From assembly GCA_031277615.1 (NCBI GenBank), contig JAITMC010000028.1, forward strand, positions 32,894 to 96,893: a DNA stretch of 64,000 nt. The letters run 5' to 3'. This document shows positions 44,425 to 53,695 of this stretch, one piece after another. Position 1 is the stretch's first letter, and the number at the start of each line of letters is the position of its first letter. Made by a program: the position numbers and the translations under genes. The notes beneath the pieces are model-generated. The model made no database searches and had not been told where the DNA came from. It was given only the letters and a program-made list of their open reading frames with translations. The DNA comes from Chryseobacterium sp. GTDB lineage: Bacteria; Bacteroidota; Bacteroidia; Flavobacteriales; Weeksellaceae.

Positions 44425-45986
44425 TTAGAAAATTTAGCTTTTTAATAGGTATTTTTGTGTTCGGACTGCACCAGGGGCAGCAGAACAAAGAACAGCTTCA
44501 GAAGCAAAATGCCGAACTTAAAAAACAAATTGCACAAATAAATTCAGATTTAGCTAAAACCAGAAGCGAATCTAAACTTTCAGTAGCCTACCTTACCAAT
44601 GTAAATAAAAAACTGTCTCTGAGAGAAAAGGTTTACACCAATACTCAGAAGGAGAAAAGATTTATTGAAGATGAAATTTACCTGCGTCAGCTGGAAATCA
44701 ACCGTCAGAACAAAGAGCTGGCGGTTCTGAGAAAGAATTACGCTGAAGTGCTGGTGAATGCCTATAAAAACAAAGGAGTACAGAATAAAGTAACCTTCAT
44801 TCTTTCTGCTAAAAACCTGGGAGAAGCCATCAGAAGGGTACAATACCTGAAACAATATTCTGATTATCAGGATAAAAAAGCGGCTGAAATTACCAATGCA
44901 GCCAATCAGATCAAAAAATCCATTGCTCAGAAGCAAACTTCCGTTAAAGAAAAAGAAAATCTGTTGGTTAACCAGCAGAAAGATCTGACGACCATTAACG
45001 CGGAAAGGGCTCAAAAAGAGCAACTGGTAGATGAATTTAAGAAAAACGAATCAAAACTTACCGCTGAACTGAAACAAAAACAGACTCAGAATAAAGTGAT
45101 CGAAGGGCAGATCAGGGCGATCATTGCTGAAGAAATCAGAATTGCAAAAGCGGAAGAAGAAGCCAGAAAAAAAGCAGAAGCAGAAAAAATACGTCTGGCT
45201 AAACTGGCTGCGGAAAGAGAAAAAGCAAGAATTGAAGCGGAAGCCAAAGCAAGAGCCGAAGCTCTGGAAAGAGAAAGAAAGCTGGCTGAAGCTGAAGCTA
45301 AAAAAGCTGCCGAGCTTGCCGCAAAAAGAGCTGAAGAAGAGAGAAAACGTAATGAAGAAGCCAAAAGAGCTGAAGCTAACGCAAGAGACGAGGCCAGAAG
45401 AGTCGCTGCTAAAAAAGCATCTGAAGAAGCCAACGCCAGAGCACGGGAAGCTGAAGAAAAATTAGCGGCCGCCAAAGCAGCCGAAACAGCTCTTAACAAG
45501 AAAAAAGAAGAAGAGAAAAAAGCAGCGGAAAGCAAGGCAATGACCAATTATGGTGTTTCTGCCGCGCCTGCAGGAAGCAGTTTTGCGGATAATAAAGGGC
45601 GATTAGGATATCCTGCAGACAGAGCCGGACAAATTACCCACCGGTTCGGAAGACAGCCTCACCCGGTGTTTAAAAATATTACCGAAGAAAATAACGGGGT
45701 GAAAATCGCAGTACCTTCCGGAACACGGGCAAGATCTGTATTCCCCGGAACCGTATCTTCTGTAATGGCTAACAGTGACGGAACGAAAACCGTTCTGGTG
45801 AAACATGGTACTTATTTTACCATTTATTCCAACTTAGGAAGTGTAAGTGTCTCCAAAGGACAACAGGTTTCCGCAGGTACACCGGTAGGAAGCGTAGCGC
45901 AGGATTTTGACGGCGCATATACCCTTGATTTCCAAGTATGGAACGGAAGCACACCAGTTGATCCATTAGGTTGGATTTCATATTAA
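44421..45986 (+). CDS. EnvC-like murein hydrolase activator, coiled coil plus degenerate M23 domain
   Basis: The protein has 521 residues. After a signal peptide, residues about 20-365 form long coiled coils, the second half very rich in Ala, Glu, Lys and Arg. The C-terminal 115 residues are an M23/LytM fold. The zinc ligands are missing: NNGVKIAV stands where HxGxD is expected and LDFQVW where HxH is expected. This is the pattern of EnvC, which activates cell-division amidases rather than cutting peptidoglycan itself. Its neighbours DUF4292 and TatA fit an envelope operon. Confidence 0.88.
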   Translation: MIRKFSFLIGIFVFGLHQGQQNKEQLQKQNAELKKQIAQINSDLAKTRSESKLSVAYLTNVNKKLSLREKVYTNTQKEKRFIEDEIYLRQLEINRQNKELAVLRKNYAEVLVNAYKNKGVQNKVTFILSAKNLGEAIRRVQYLKQYSDYQDKKAAEITNAANQIKKSIAQKQTSVKEKENLLVNQQKDLTTINAERAQKEQLVDEFKKNESKLTAELKQKQTQNKVIEGQIRAIIAEEIRIAKAEEEARKKAEAEKIRLAKLAAEREKARIEAEAKARAEALERERKLAEAEAKKAAELAAKRAEEERKRNEEAKRAEANARDEARRVAAKKASEEANARAREAEEKLAAAKAAETALNKKKEEEKKAAESKAMTNYGVSAAPAGSSFADNKGRLGYPADRAGQITHRFGRQPHPVFKNITEENNGVKIAVPSGTRARSVFPGTVSSVMANSDGTKTVLVKHGTYFTIYSNLGSVSVSKGQQVSAGTPVGSVAQDFDGAYTLDFQVWNGSTPVDPLGWISY

Positions 45987-45994
45987 AAAAAGTG

Positions 45995-46002
45995 TAACTT
46001 TG
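45995..46002 (+). promoter_or_regulatory. -7 promoter box upstream of tatA
   Basis: TAACTTTG matches TAnnTTTG exactly. TTGG at 45971 lies 20 bases before it as a weak -33. It starts nine bases after the upstream stop codon and gives a leader of about ten bases, so tatA can be transcribed separately from the EnvC-like gene. Confidence 0.6.
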
Positions 46003-46017
46003 CAAAAATTTTAAGAG

Positions 46018-46230
46018 ATGAATACACTAACAATACTTGCCTTATCCTGGCAACACATTCTGATCGTAGCCTTACTTCTGGTAATACTTTTCGGAGGAAA
46101 GAAAATTCCGGAATTGATGAGAGGAGTAGGTTCAGGGATCAAAGAATTTAAAGATGCGGTAAAAGAGGAAGATAAGCCGGGTTCCGAGAAAACCTCTTCC
46201 AACACCAACAATAATTCTTCCAGCAACTAA
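46018..46230 (+). CDS. tatA: Twin-arginine translocase subunit TatA/TatE
   Basis: The protein has 70 residues. One N-terminal transmembrane helix (about 10-28) is followed by the FGGKKIPEL hinge and an amphipathic helix GVGSGIKEFKDAV. The tail is charged and Asn/Ser-rich. TatA forms the pore that exports folded proteins with twin-arginine signals. tatC is not in the window. Confidence 0.94.
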   Translation: MNTLTILALSWQHILIVALLLVILFGGKKIPELMRGVGSGIKEFKDAVKEEDKPGSEKTSSNTNNNSSSN

Positions 46231-46244
46231 AAAGCCCAGAATTA

Positions 46245-46859
46245 ATGAATTTTACTGAGACTGCATGGAAAGTCTTCAATCAATCTATTGAAGACTATCA
46301 CGTGTCTGATGACGTTAACACTCTAATTAATAACCCGTTTGAAAAAGATAGTTTGGAACGGATTTTGTATGCAAAGAACTGGATTGATACCGTTCAATGG
46401 CATTTAGAAGATATTATTAGAGATGAAAATATTGATCCTGCTGAAGCTCTTCAACTGAAGAGAACGATAGACGCCTCCAATCAGAAAAGAACTGACCTGG
46501 TGGAATATATCGACAGCTGGTTCCTTAATAAGTTTGACAATATAACTCCTGACCCTGATGCAAAAATCAATACGGAAACTCCCGCTTGGGCAGTTGACAG
46601 GTTATCTATTCTTGCATTAAAGGTTTATCATATGTCATTAGAAGCCAACAGAGATTCAGCTTCTGAAGAGCACCGTGCAAACTGCCAGGCTAAACTGGAT
46701 GTACTGCTTACCCAGAAAGAAGATCTCTCCACTTCTATAGATCAGTTGCTTGCTGATATTGAGAACGGTAACGTTAAGATGAAGGTATACAAACAAATGA
46801 AAATGTATAACGATGAAAGTCTTAACCCAATCCTTTATCAAAAGGGGCAACAGAAATGA
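46245..46859 (+). CDS. DUF4254-domain protein
   Basis: The protein has 204 residues, helical, with no signal peptide. Recognisable stretches are ILYAKNWIDTVQWHLEDIIRD near residue 40 and AWAVDRLSILALKVYHM near 115, typical of DUF4254. Its function is unknown. It lies 14 bases after tatA and overlaps the next gene by four bases, so it is part of the same operon. Confidence 0.82.
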   Translation: MNFTETAWKVFNQSIEDYHVSDDVNTLINNPFEKDSLERILYAKNWIDTVQWHLEDIIRDENIDPAEALQLKRTIDASNQKRTDLVEYIDSWFLNKFDNITPDPDAKINTETPAWAVDRLSILALKVYHMSLEANRDSASEEHRANCQAKLDVLLTQKEDLSTSIDQLLADIENGNVKMKVYKQMKMYNDESLNPILYQKGQQK

Positions 46860-47308
46860 AAAAACTATTTTTTTTTGGAGTACTGATTATCATCACTTCC
46901 TGTGCAACGGAAAAGCTTAACCTTTCTCCGCTGTCTAATAATTTTTATAGCGAAACCAAAGGCTCGGATTCAGACAGAGGTTCCAAGAAGAGTTTTGATA
47001 TCAACATCAAAGAAAATGTAAACGCTTCTGAAATCTCAAACCTTATTTCTACTTTTCCAAAGTTTAAAAATGAAAAGCTGAACGAAGAGATTACAAGTTT
47101 AAAATACAGCCTTCAGAACTATCTGTATGCTATAGACGCCAATAATATCAACGGGAAGAACAGAGCGATCAAAAGCTTCGAAAAATCATACCGGAAAATT
47201 CAGAAACTGAGACAGAATATTGAGAAAGATGATAATGAGGTCCTTAACAGGTATCTTGTCCGTCTGAAAACCAATATCTCAGTGATTGAAGATTCCTTGA
47301 AAAATTAA
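46856..47308 (+). CDS. Small lipoprotein of unknown function
   Basis: The protein has 150 residues. The lipoprotein signal ends in ITSC at about residue 16. The remainder is charged and predicted helical, with an ELTS/KSFEKSYRKIQKLRQNI-type pattern that may form a coiled coil. I do not recognise a family. It is translationally coupled to the DUF4254 gene upstream and sits 18 bases before ribA. Confidence 0.7.
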   Translation: MKKLFFFGVLIIITSCATEKLNLSPLSNNFYSETKGSDSDRGSKKSFDINIKENVNASEISNLISTFPKFKNEKLNEEITSLKYSLQNYLYAIDANNINGKNRAIKSFEKSYRKIQKLRQNIEKDDNEVLNRYLVRLKTNISVIEDSLKN

Positions 47309-47326
47309 TAATTAACTGCAGTATTA

Positions 47327-47923
47327 ATGATTAAAATTCAGGCGGAAGCCAACGTTCCCACAGAGCACGGCACTTTCCGAATGATCGCTTTCTCGGAAAA
47401 CGAAAATGACTGGATGCCTCATATGGCTATTGTCGCAGAAAATACAGACTTCACAAAACCGGTGAACGTACGTTTTCATTCAGAATGCATTACCGGAGAA
47501 GTTTTCCACTCAAAAAAATGTGAATGCGGACAACAGCTGGATGCCGCAATGAAATACATCCATGAAAACGGAGGAATTATTATCTATCTCCGTCAGGAAG
47601 GAAGAAATATAGGAATCATCAATAAGCTGAAAGCCTATTCTCTTCAGGAAAAAGGATTGGATACTGTACAGGCCAATCTGGAACTGGGACTTCCCGCTGA
47701 TGACAGAAACTTTGGCGTAGCCATTGAGATCCTGAATCTGCTGGATGTAAAAGATGTCAATCTGCTGACCAATAATCCCGAAAAGGTAAAATACGTCACA
47801 GAAAGCAATGTACATCTCAATTCAAGGATTCCTCTGCAGATCCCGGCCAATGAGATCAGCAAAGGCTATCTGAAAACAAAAAAAGATTTCTTTGGACATC
47901 TGCTGGATGACAATGATAATTAA
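47327..47923 (+). CDS. ribA: GTP cyclohydrolase II
   Basis: The protein has 198 residues, the length of a stand-alone RibA. The zinc-binding cysteines are in SECITGEVFHSKKCECG near residue 51-67, and the GTP-binding and catalytic parts are YLRQEGRNIG and GLPADDRNFGV. LLTNNPEK is the usual C-terminal motif. It opens the imidazole ring of GTP in the first step of riboflavin synthesis. There is no fused DHBP synthase domain and no FMN riboswitch upstream. A terminator follows. Confidence 0.95.
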   Translation: MIKIQAEANVPTEHGTFRMIAFSENENDWMPHMAIVAENTDFTKPVNVRFHSECITGEVFHSKKCECGQQLDAAMKYIHENGGIIIYLRQEGRNIGIINKLKAYSLQEKGLDTVQANLELGLPADDRNFGVAIEILNLLDVKDVNLLTNNPEKVKYVTESNVHLNSRIPLQIPANEISKGYLKTKKDFFGHLLDDNDN

Positions 47924-47931
47924 AACAATAT

Positions 47932-47960
47932 AAGCTTCAGGATATCTGGAGCTTTTTTTT
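47932..47960 (+). terminator. Terminator of the tatA-ribA operon
   Basis: AAGCTTCAG (47932-47940) pairs with CTGGAGCTT (47946-47954) with one wobble, followed by eight T. Confidence 0.88.
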
Positions 47961-48327
47961 GTGCCCAATCATTGAAGAAAAAAAAAGAAGGCTCTATAAA
48001 AACACATTCTAATCAATATAATAATCAGGTCCCTCCTATGGAGCTTACCTTCATTAACGTGTTAAATTCTATGAACAGACTGCTCCTAAGGAGCATGTTG
48101 GAAAAGCTCAAATAAACTCCTTTTTTTACAAAAACAAAACTATAACGCTTAATAAATCTCAATTAAATAGCAACCGATAGCTCAAGGATAAGTAAAGCGG
48201 CCTTGTTTATCCTAAAAACATAAGTATGATAGTTCATCCTTTGCATGTTTTTGCGATTAGTAAAATATGCTCCCAAAACTTAAGTTCAAAATTTTTCCAA
48301 AATTACAGCTACTTGCATACTAAAATC
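47961..48327. other. Gap after ribA with short palindromic words
   Basis: There is no gene. TGCTCCTAAGGAGCA (near 48082) is a small palindrome with 6-bp arms, and CCTCCTATGGAGC (near 48033) is a looser one of the same kind. They may be remnants of a dispersed repeat. Confidence 0.45.
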
Positions 48328-48359
48328 AAAAGCCCCAGGATTGCTCCTGAGGCTTTTTT
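48328..48359. terminator. Hairpin terminator next to the 48390 lipoprotein gene
   Basis: AAAGCCCCAGGA (48328-48340) pairs with TCCTGAGGCTTT (48345-48356), flanked by T on the plus side and a less pure T stretch on the minus side. It lies about 30 bases past the stop of the minus-strand lipoprotein gene. Confidence 0.75.
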
Positions 48360-48389
48360 AATTATAAAAAACTGAAAAGATATTCTTAA

Positions 48390-48923
48390 TTAGTTCACTT
48401 TGGTAGTTTTTACCTTAGTTTCATCCAGATTATAATATTTTACAACTGCATTATAATCGCTTGTATCTACGGTTGCTGCATTTTTGCTGGCCGCTGCAGG
48501 TACCAATACAATTCTGAATCTTTGATTATTCAAATATTTTCCAATATCATTAGAAGACATCTGTGTAGCCTGATTAAAATTAGCAGAAGTATAAATTTCA
48601 ACATTTTGATTATCAAATTGGAAATTATAATCAAGTTCTCTGTTTACAGGATAATTTTGTTCATCATCTAAATAGTATGTTTTAGGAATTATCTGCCAAG
48701 AGTTCCCAACCCATCTGTATACTAAAACCACATCGCTTGGATTAATTTCGATTGCCTGATTAACTCCATATCCATTTGAGTTGTTGAATGATCCTGTGAT
48801 GTCTCTCATTCTGGAATACGTATCTCCATCTCCCACAACATTATCATTATTATCATCACAGCTGAAAACAAATAATGTTACAAATGCAAGAAGTAAAAAT
48901 GGAAGTATTTTTTTCATTTTCAT
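48390..48923 (-). CDS. Lipoprotein of unknown function
   Basis: The protein has 177 residues. The lipoprotein signal ends in FVFSC and is followed by Asp/Asn-rich sequence (DDNNDNV), a usual surface-export-like linker in Bacteroidota. The rest is beta-rich with many aromatic residues. I do not recognise a domain. It is a single gene with its own terminator. The start could also be the Met two codons later. Confidence 0.72.
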   Translation of the reverse strand: MKMKKILPFLLLAFVTLFVFSCDDNNDNVVGDGDTYSRMRDITGSFNNSNGYGVNQAIEINPSDVVLVYRWVGNSWQIIPKTYYLDDEQNYPVNRELDYNFQFDNQNVEIYTSANFNQATQMSSNDIGKYLNNQRFRIVLVPAAASKNAATVDTSDYNAVVKYYNLDETKVKTTKVN

Positions 48924-49008
48924 AAAAGTTTAGTTATTATTTACATAGCGTATTCAAAACATATACCAAAAATTTCAAAAACTTTGTTTTTCATGATTTT
49001 TTTAATTG

Positions 49009-49016
49009 TATTTTTG
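49009..49016 (+). promoter_or_regulatory. -7 promoter box of the GH3 gene
   Basis: TATTTTTG matches TAnnTTTG exactly and lies 17 bases before the start codon. A TTTG at 48983 is 22 bases upstream, longer than the usual 19. Confidence 0.5.
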
Positions 49017-49033
49017 TTCTAATAGAAAAGATC

Positions 49034-50764
49034 ATGAAGAAATTAATATATACTTCCCTTTTTGTTTTTGCATTATTATCCCCTTCTGTGAAGGCCCAAT
49101 ACCAGCCTAAAAACCTTTCAAAAGATGATTTGAAAAAGGCGCATCAATGGGTAGACAAGACTTATAATTCCCTTTCCCAGGATGAAAAGCTCGGGCAGTT
49201 GTTTATTGTTGCATTATACACCAATAAAGGCGAAAACTATATTGAGCAGGTCAGAAATATTGTGGTGAATGATAAAATCGGAGGATTGATCTTAATGCAG
49301 GATGATGCAGCACGGGAAATCAATCTGGTGAATGAATTTCAGCAGAAATCAAAAGTGCCTTTAATGATCGGAATGGACGCCGAATGGGGTCTGTTCCAGA
49401 GAATTGCTACCGCTCATAAATTTCCATGGGCCATGACGCTTGGAGCGATTCAGGATAAAAGCCTTATTTACCAGATGTCTGCCAAAATTGCAGAAGACTG
49501 CCACAGAATGGGCATTAACTGGGATTTTGCTCCGGTAGTAGATGTAAATACCAATCCGAATAATCCGATCATCGGAAACAGAAGTTTCGGGTCGGAAGTG
49601 GATAATGTCATCAGCTCTGCGCTGTCCTACTCCAACGGTCTCCAGGACCATACCATCCTGGCTGCCATCAAACATTTCCCCGGACATGGTGATACAAGTA
49701 CGGATTCACATCTTGACCTGCCTGTAGTCTCTCATAACGCAGACCGTCTTAATGCCGTTGAACTTGCTCCATTCAAAGCTTTAATGGATAAAGGGATCGG
49801 AGGGGTGATGGTAGCCCATTTATACGTTCCCAGCTTAGAATCCGGAAAAGGAATTCCTGCATCGGTTTCTAAAAATATTATTACCGGATTGCTGAAGGAT
49901 AAGTTAGGCTATAAAGGTCTGATCATTACTGATGCCTTAAATATGGGTGCTGTAGCCAATAAATACAAACCGGGCGAGCTGGATGCTCTGGCCTTTAAAG
50001 CCGGAAACGACATTATGCTATTCTCCCAGGGCGTTTCTGAAGGTAAAAAATTAATTCAGAAAGCCATTGATAAACGTGAAATTCCACAATCCAGAATAGA
50101 GGAAAGTGTGAAGAAAATCTTACTGACAAAGTATTTCCTCGGACTGGACAAATACACGCCTAGAAATCCTGAAAATATCAACAGTGACCTGAATAACGAC
50201 TCCCATAAAGCTTTGGTACAGAATCTTTATGCCAATGCCCTCACGCTTTTAAAAGACGAGAAGAAACTTCTTCCTATCACCGGAAAACAGGTGTATTATG
50301 TTCCTTTGGAAGAAGCGCCTTACCAGACTTTTTCCAACCGGCTTGGTTCCAATGTTGTGGTTAAAAAAGCCGGCGAGATCGGAAGTATTCCGGCAGGCTC
50401 TACCGTGATTGTAGGTTTCCATAAAGATAATTCAACGGCTTATAAGCCTTATAAAATTTCAGCAGAGTCTAAAAAAGTACTTGCTGACCTTACCAAAAAT
50501 CAGAATGTTATTTTAAATGTGTTCGGAAGTGCCTATGCATTGAAGGATATTGATCTTTCAAAAGTGTCCACAGTTCTGGTAGCTTATGAAAACAACGACG
50601 ATTCCATGAGTGCAGCAGCCGACGCCCTGAACGGTAAAACAAAAATATGGGGAAGACTTCCTGTATTGGTGAATGACCAGCTTAAACCGGGAATGGGAAT
50701 AGACCTCAACCAGGGAATATCCACTATGAACACAAGTGTTTCATCAACATCAAAACAACAATAA
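49034..50764 (+). CDS. GH3-family beta-N-acetylglucosaminidase (NagZ-like), secreted
   Basis: The protein has 576 residues with a signal peptide ending in VKAQ. The NagZ motif KHFPGHGDTSTDSH near residue 215 carries the catalytic His-Asp pair, and ITDALNMGAV near 297 holds the nucleophile Asp. Beyond about residue 375 there is an extra C-terminal domain, as in two-domain GH3 enzymes. It probably removes GlcNAc from peptidoglycan fragments or glycans in the periplasm. bshA follows five bases after its stop. Confidence 0.9.
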   Translation: MKKLIYTSLFVFALLSPSVKAQYQPKNLSKDDLKKAHQWVDKTYNSLSQDEKLGQLFIVALYTNKGENYIEQVRNIVVNDKIGGLILMQDDAAREINLVNEFQQKSKVPLMIGMDAEWGLFQRIATAHKFPWAMTLGAIQDKSLIYQMSAKIAEDCHRMGINWDFAPVVDVNTNPNNPIIGNRSFGSEVDNVISSALSYSNGLQDHTILAAIKHFPGHGDTSTDSHLDLPVVSHNADRLNAVELAPFKALMDKGIGGVMVAHLYVPSLESGKGIPASVSKNIITGLLKDKLGYKGLIITDALNMGAVANKYKPGELDALAFKAGNDIMLFSQGVSEGKKLIQKAIDKREIPQSRIEESVKKILLTKYFLGLDKYTPRNPENINSDLNNDSHKALVQNLYANALTLLKDEKKLLPITGKQVYYVPLEEAPYQTFSNRLGSNVVVKKAGEIGSIPAGSTVIVGFHKDNSTAYKPYKISAESKKVLADLTKNQNVILNVFGSAYALKDIDLSKVSTVLVAYENNDDSMSAAADALNGKTKIWGRLPVLVNDQLKPGMGIDLNQGISTMNTSVSSTSKQQ

Positions 50765-50768
50765 TCTA

Positions 50769-51923
50769 ATGAAAATAGGCATACTTTGCTATCCCACCTA
50801 CGGAGGAAGCGGAATTGTAGCAACAGAACTGGGAATGTCCCTTGCAAATAAAGGTTATGAAGTACACTTCATCAGCTCTGCACTTCCTGCAAGATTAGAC
50901 ATTACCAACCCGAATATATTTTTCCACCGGGTGAATGTACAAACGTACCCGCTTTTCCAGTATCAGCCTTATGATATTGCATTAAGCTCCATGATTTACC
51001 GTGTCGTAAATCTGTATAAGCTGGATCTGCTTCATGCCCATTATGCTATTCCTTATGCGTATGCTGCCTTTACGGCCAAGCAGATGCTGAAGGAAGACAA
51101 TAATGATATTCCTCTGGTCACAACGCTTCACGGAACCGATATTACCCTGGTAGGACAACATCCGAGCTATAAACACGCTGTAGAATTTTCTATCAATCAG
51201 TCAGATGCCATTACTTCGGTTTCTGAAAGTCTGAAAAAGGATACCCTACAGTTTTTCAATATTAAAAAAGAGATCCAGGTTATTACCAATTTTATTGATA
51301 ATTCTGAATTTGACGACTGTACGGAATGCCAGCGAACACAGTTTGCCAATCCTGATGAGAAGATTCTGATCCATGTTTCCAATTTGCGTCCTGTAAAACG
51401 GGTGGATGAAGTTCTTCAGATCTTTAAAAATGTAGAGAAAAAGGTAAAATCGAAGCTCATCATTATTGGTGAGGGGCCTGATATGGAAAAAGTGAACCAG
51501 TTTCTGGAGGAAAACCCTGAACTGATTTCAAAAATCCGTCTTTTAGGAAAAGTGAATGATCTGTATAAGATTTTACAGCTTTCAGATGTGTTTCTTCTTC
51601 CTTCCGAGCAGGAAAGCTTTGGTCTTGCCGCCCTGGAAGCCATGGCTGCCTATACTCCTGTGATCAGTTCAAATGCGGGCGGAATTCCTGAAGTTAACAT
51701 TCAGGGAGAAACCGGATTCCTGGCAGAGATCGGAAATGTAGAGGCTATGAGCAATTATACGATCAAATTATTGAGCAATGATGATCTTTTGGCACAAATG
51801 AAAATGAATGCCAAAGACCAGGCCATCAAGTTTGATCTGAAAAATATCCTCCCGATCTATGAAGAAATGTACAGAACCACAATTGAAAACTTTAAAAATC
51901 AAACGGTGGCGAAGATCAATTGA
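50769..51923 (+). CDS. bshA: N-acetyl-alpha-D-glucosaminyl L-malate synthase
   Basis: From the ATG at 50769 (MKIGILCYPTYGGSG) the protein has 384 residues. Eleven codons upstream are open but overlap the GH3 gene. It is a GT4 glycosyltransferase with the GGSGIVATELG loop, HAHYAIPYA, TTLHGTDITLVG and the ExFGLxxLEAMA donor motif near 285. BshA joins UDP-GlcNAc and malate in the first step of bacillithiol synthesis, so this organism probably uses bacillithiol as a low-molecular-weight thiol. Confidence 0.93.
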   Translation: MKIGILCYPTYGGSGIVATELGMSLANKGYEVHFISSALPARLDITNPNIFFHRVNVQTYPLFQYQPYDIALSSMIYRVVNLYKLDLLHAHYAIPYAYAAFTAKQMLKEDNNDIPLVTTLHGTDITLVGQHPSYKHAVEFSINQSDAITSVSESLKKDTLQFFNIKKEIQVITNFIDNSEFDDCTECQRTQFANPDEKILIHVSNLRPVKRVDEVLQIFKNVEKKVKSKLIIIGEGPDMEKVNQFLEENPELISKIRLLGKVNDLYKILQLSDVFLLPSEQESFGLAALEAMAAYTPVISSNAGGIPEVNIQGETGFLAEIGNVEAMSNYTIKLLSNDDLLAQMKMNAKDQAIKFDLKNILPIYEEMYRTTIENFKNQTVAKIN

Positions 51924-51997
51924 TTTTCTGGATGATGGGAGCTTCTTCTGAGAATTTCCTCTTTTATCTGATTCAATTAAAATCTTATTCATCTATA

Positions 51998-52034
51998 AAA
52001 ATGTCTCCTGTAAAAAACGGGAGACATTTTTTGT
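51998..52034 (+). terminator. Terminator after bshA
   Basis: AAAATGTCTCC (51998-52008) pairs with GGAGACATTTT (52020-52030), followed by T. Confidence 0.88.
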
Positions 52035-52207
52035 TGACTGTTTGTAAAATTTCAATATAAATCCAGACAATCACGAATGATCAGTTGAAAAAACCGATTT
52101 AGAAAAATACTTTTCCTTCCCCATAAACAATCTATAGAATGAAGGCCGGAAACTTCAAGAATGAGGGACTTTATTTCTGCTATTTGCAGTATATTTAGGT
52201 AACACTT

Positions 52208-53479
52208 ATGACAGAAAAACTCCTTCAATATCTGTGGAACTATAAAATTTTCCAACATTTTGACTTCAGGGATACTGAGGGTAATCCTGTTGAAATTATT
52301 CAGTTCGGAAAATGGAATACCAATGCCGGACCGGACTTTTTAGATGCTCAAATCAAAACGAAGGGACTTCTGATTGCCGGAAATATAGAACTTCACGTCC
52401 GTACTTCCGACTGGATTTTCCATCATCATTCCGAAGATCCCCACTATCAGAATATTATTCTCCATGTCGTTTTTCAGCATGATGCCGAGATTGATGACCT
52501 CATCAACCGGAATGTTCCGACACTGGAATTAAAGGATCATATCGATAAAAATATCCTGTGGAAACATGAAAAATTAGTAAGCGGAACCCAATTTATTCCC
52601 TGTGAAAATATTTTTGATCCGGAAAAAGTTCCTGTTGCTTTCCATGAAGAGAATATCCTGAAAAAGCTGGATGAAAAATCGCAGGAGCTGGAAAAGAGCC
52701 TGGAGCTTTACAAAAATAATTTTGAGGCCGTTCTTTTTCACAGCCTTGCCTACTCTTTCGGATTAAAAGTAAATGCCCATATTTTCAGACAGATTGCGGA
52801 AAGCATTGACTTCAGTATTATCAATAAGATCCGCCAGAATGAAGCCCAGCTTGAAGCGTTATTTTTCGGGATTGCAGGCTGGCTTGAAGAACCTGAAGAC
52901 GGACAAATGGCTATCTGGAAAAGGGAATTTGAATTCATCAGGAAAAAGTTCAGCATGACAGATTTGAAGTTCCGGCCTAAGTTTTTAAGACTCCGCCCGC
53001 CTAATTTCCCTACGATCCGCCTGTCTCAGCTGGCAGACCTTTATTACAGACATCAGAACCTGTTTTCAAAAATCATTAAAGCAGAGCATTCGGATGAACT
53101 TTACCGTGTATTTTCACCTGTTAAAGCGTCGGAATACTGGGATTGTCATTTTAATTTCGGAACGATTTCAAAGGTTCAGCCCAAAACTTTAAGTAAAGAT
53201 TTTATTGAACTTGTGATTTTAAATACCGTACTTCCTTTAAAGTACACCTATCACAAATACCAGCATGAGGAAATTGCTGATGAAATTCTTGATTTCTACC
53301 GGAATATCTCTGCCGAAAAGAATACCATTACCGCAGGATGGAAAAAAACAGGCATGAATTCTGCCAATGCACTGGAAAGCCAAAGCCTGATTTATCACTA
53401 CAAAAACTCGTGTACCGAAAAAAATTGCTTAAATTGCAGTATTGGATTTAAACTTTTAAAAGAATCTTCAAATGTTTGA
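52208..53479 (+). CDS. DUF2851-family protein
   Basis: The protein has 423 residues with no signal peptide. N-terminal features are FGKWNTNAGPDFLDAQI and GNIELHVRTSDW, both strong marks of DUF2851, with HHHSEDPHYQNIILHVVF after them. Function is unknown, although the N-terminal part has been compared with nuclease-like folds. It overlaps the PspC gene by eight bases. Confidence 0.85.
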   Translation: MTEKLLQYLWNYKIFQHFDFRDTEGNPVEIIQFGKWNTNAGPDFLDAQIKTKGLLIAGNIELHVRTSDWIFHHHSEDPHYQNIILHVVFQHDAEIDDLINRNVPTLELKDHIDKNILWKHEKLVSGTQFIPCENIFDPEKVPVAFHEENILKKLDEKSQELEKSLELYKNNFEAVLFHSLAYSFGLKVNAHIFRQIAESIDFSIINKIRQNEAQLEALFFGIAGWLEEPEDGQMAIWKREFEFIRKKFSMTDLKFRPKFLRLRPPNFPTIRLSQLADLYYRHQNLFSKIIKAEHSDELYRVFSPVKASEYWDCHFNFGTISKVQPKTLSKDFIELVILNTVLPLKYTYHKYQHEEIADEILDFYRNISAEKNTITAGWKKTGMNSANALESQSLIYHYKNSCTEKNCLNCSIGFKLLKESSNV

Positions 53480-53693
53480 CAACATCCGCCACAAAATGGA
53501 AAGAGAATGGTTCGGAGTTCTTACAAGAACCGGAGCCAAGCTGGGAATTCCGGTTTCTAAATTAAGGATATTCTTCATCTACTCTACTTTTGCCACTGCC
53601 GGCTTTTTCTTCCTGATCTATCTGGGACTGGCTTTCACGCTCTGGATCAAGGATATTTTCATTACCCGAAGACCAAGCGTTTTTGATTTATAA
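53472..53693 (+). CDS. PspC-domain membrane protein
   Basis: The protein has 73 residues. The PspC pattern is GVLTRTGAKLGIPVSKLRIFF, followed by a transmembrane helix (about 36-57). PspC proteins take part in envelope-stress responses. This short form lacks any other domain. It is translationally coupled to the DUF2851 gene. Confidence 0.85.
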   Translation: MFDNIRHKMEREWFGVLTRTGAKLGIPVSKLRIFFIYSTFATAGFFFLIYLGLAFTLWIKDIFITRRPSVFDL

Positions 53694-53695
53694 TT

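Noticed and set aside
45086-45547. Open minus-strand frame of about 150 codons rich in Ala and Ser.
   Set aside because: It is the shadow of the Ala/Glu/Lys coiled coil of the EnvC-like gene and has no start context or family match.
47309-47326. FMN riboswitch before ribA.
   Set aside because: The gap to the upstream gene is only 18 bases.
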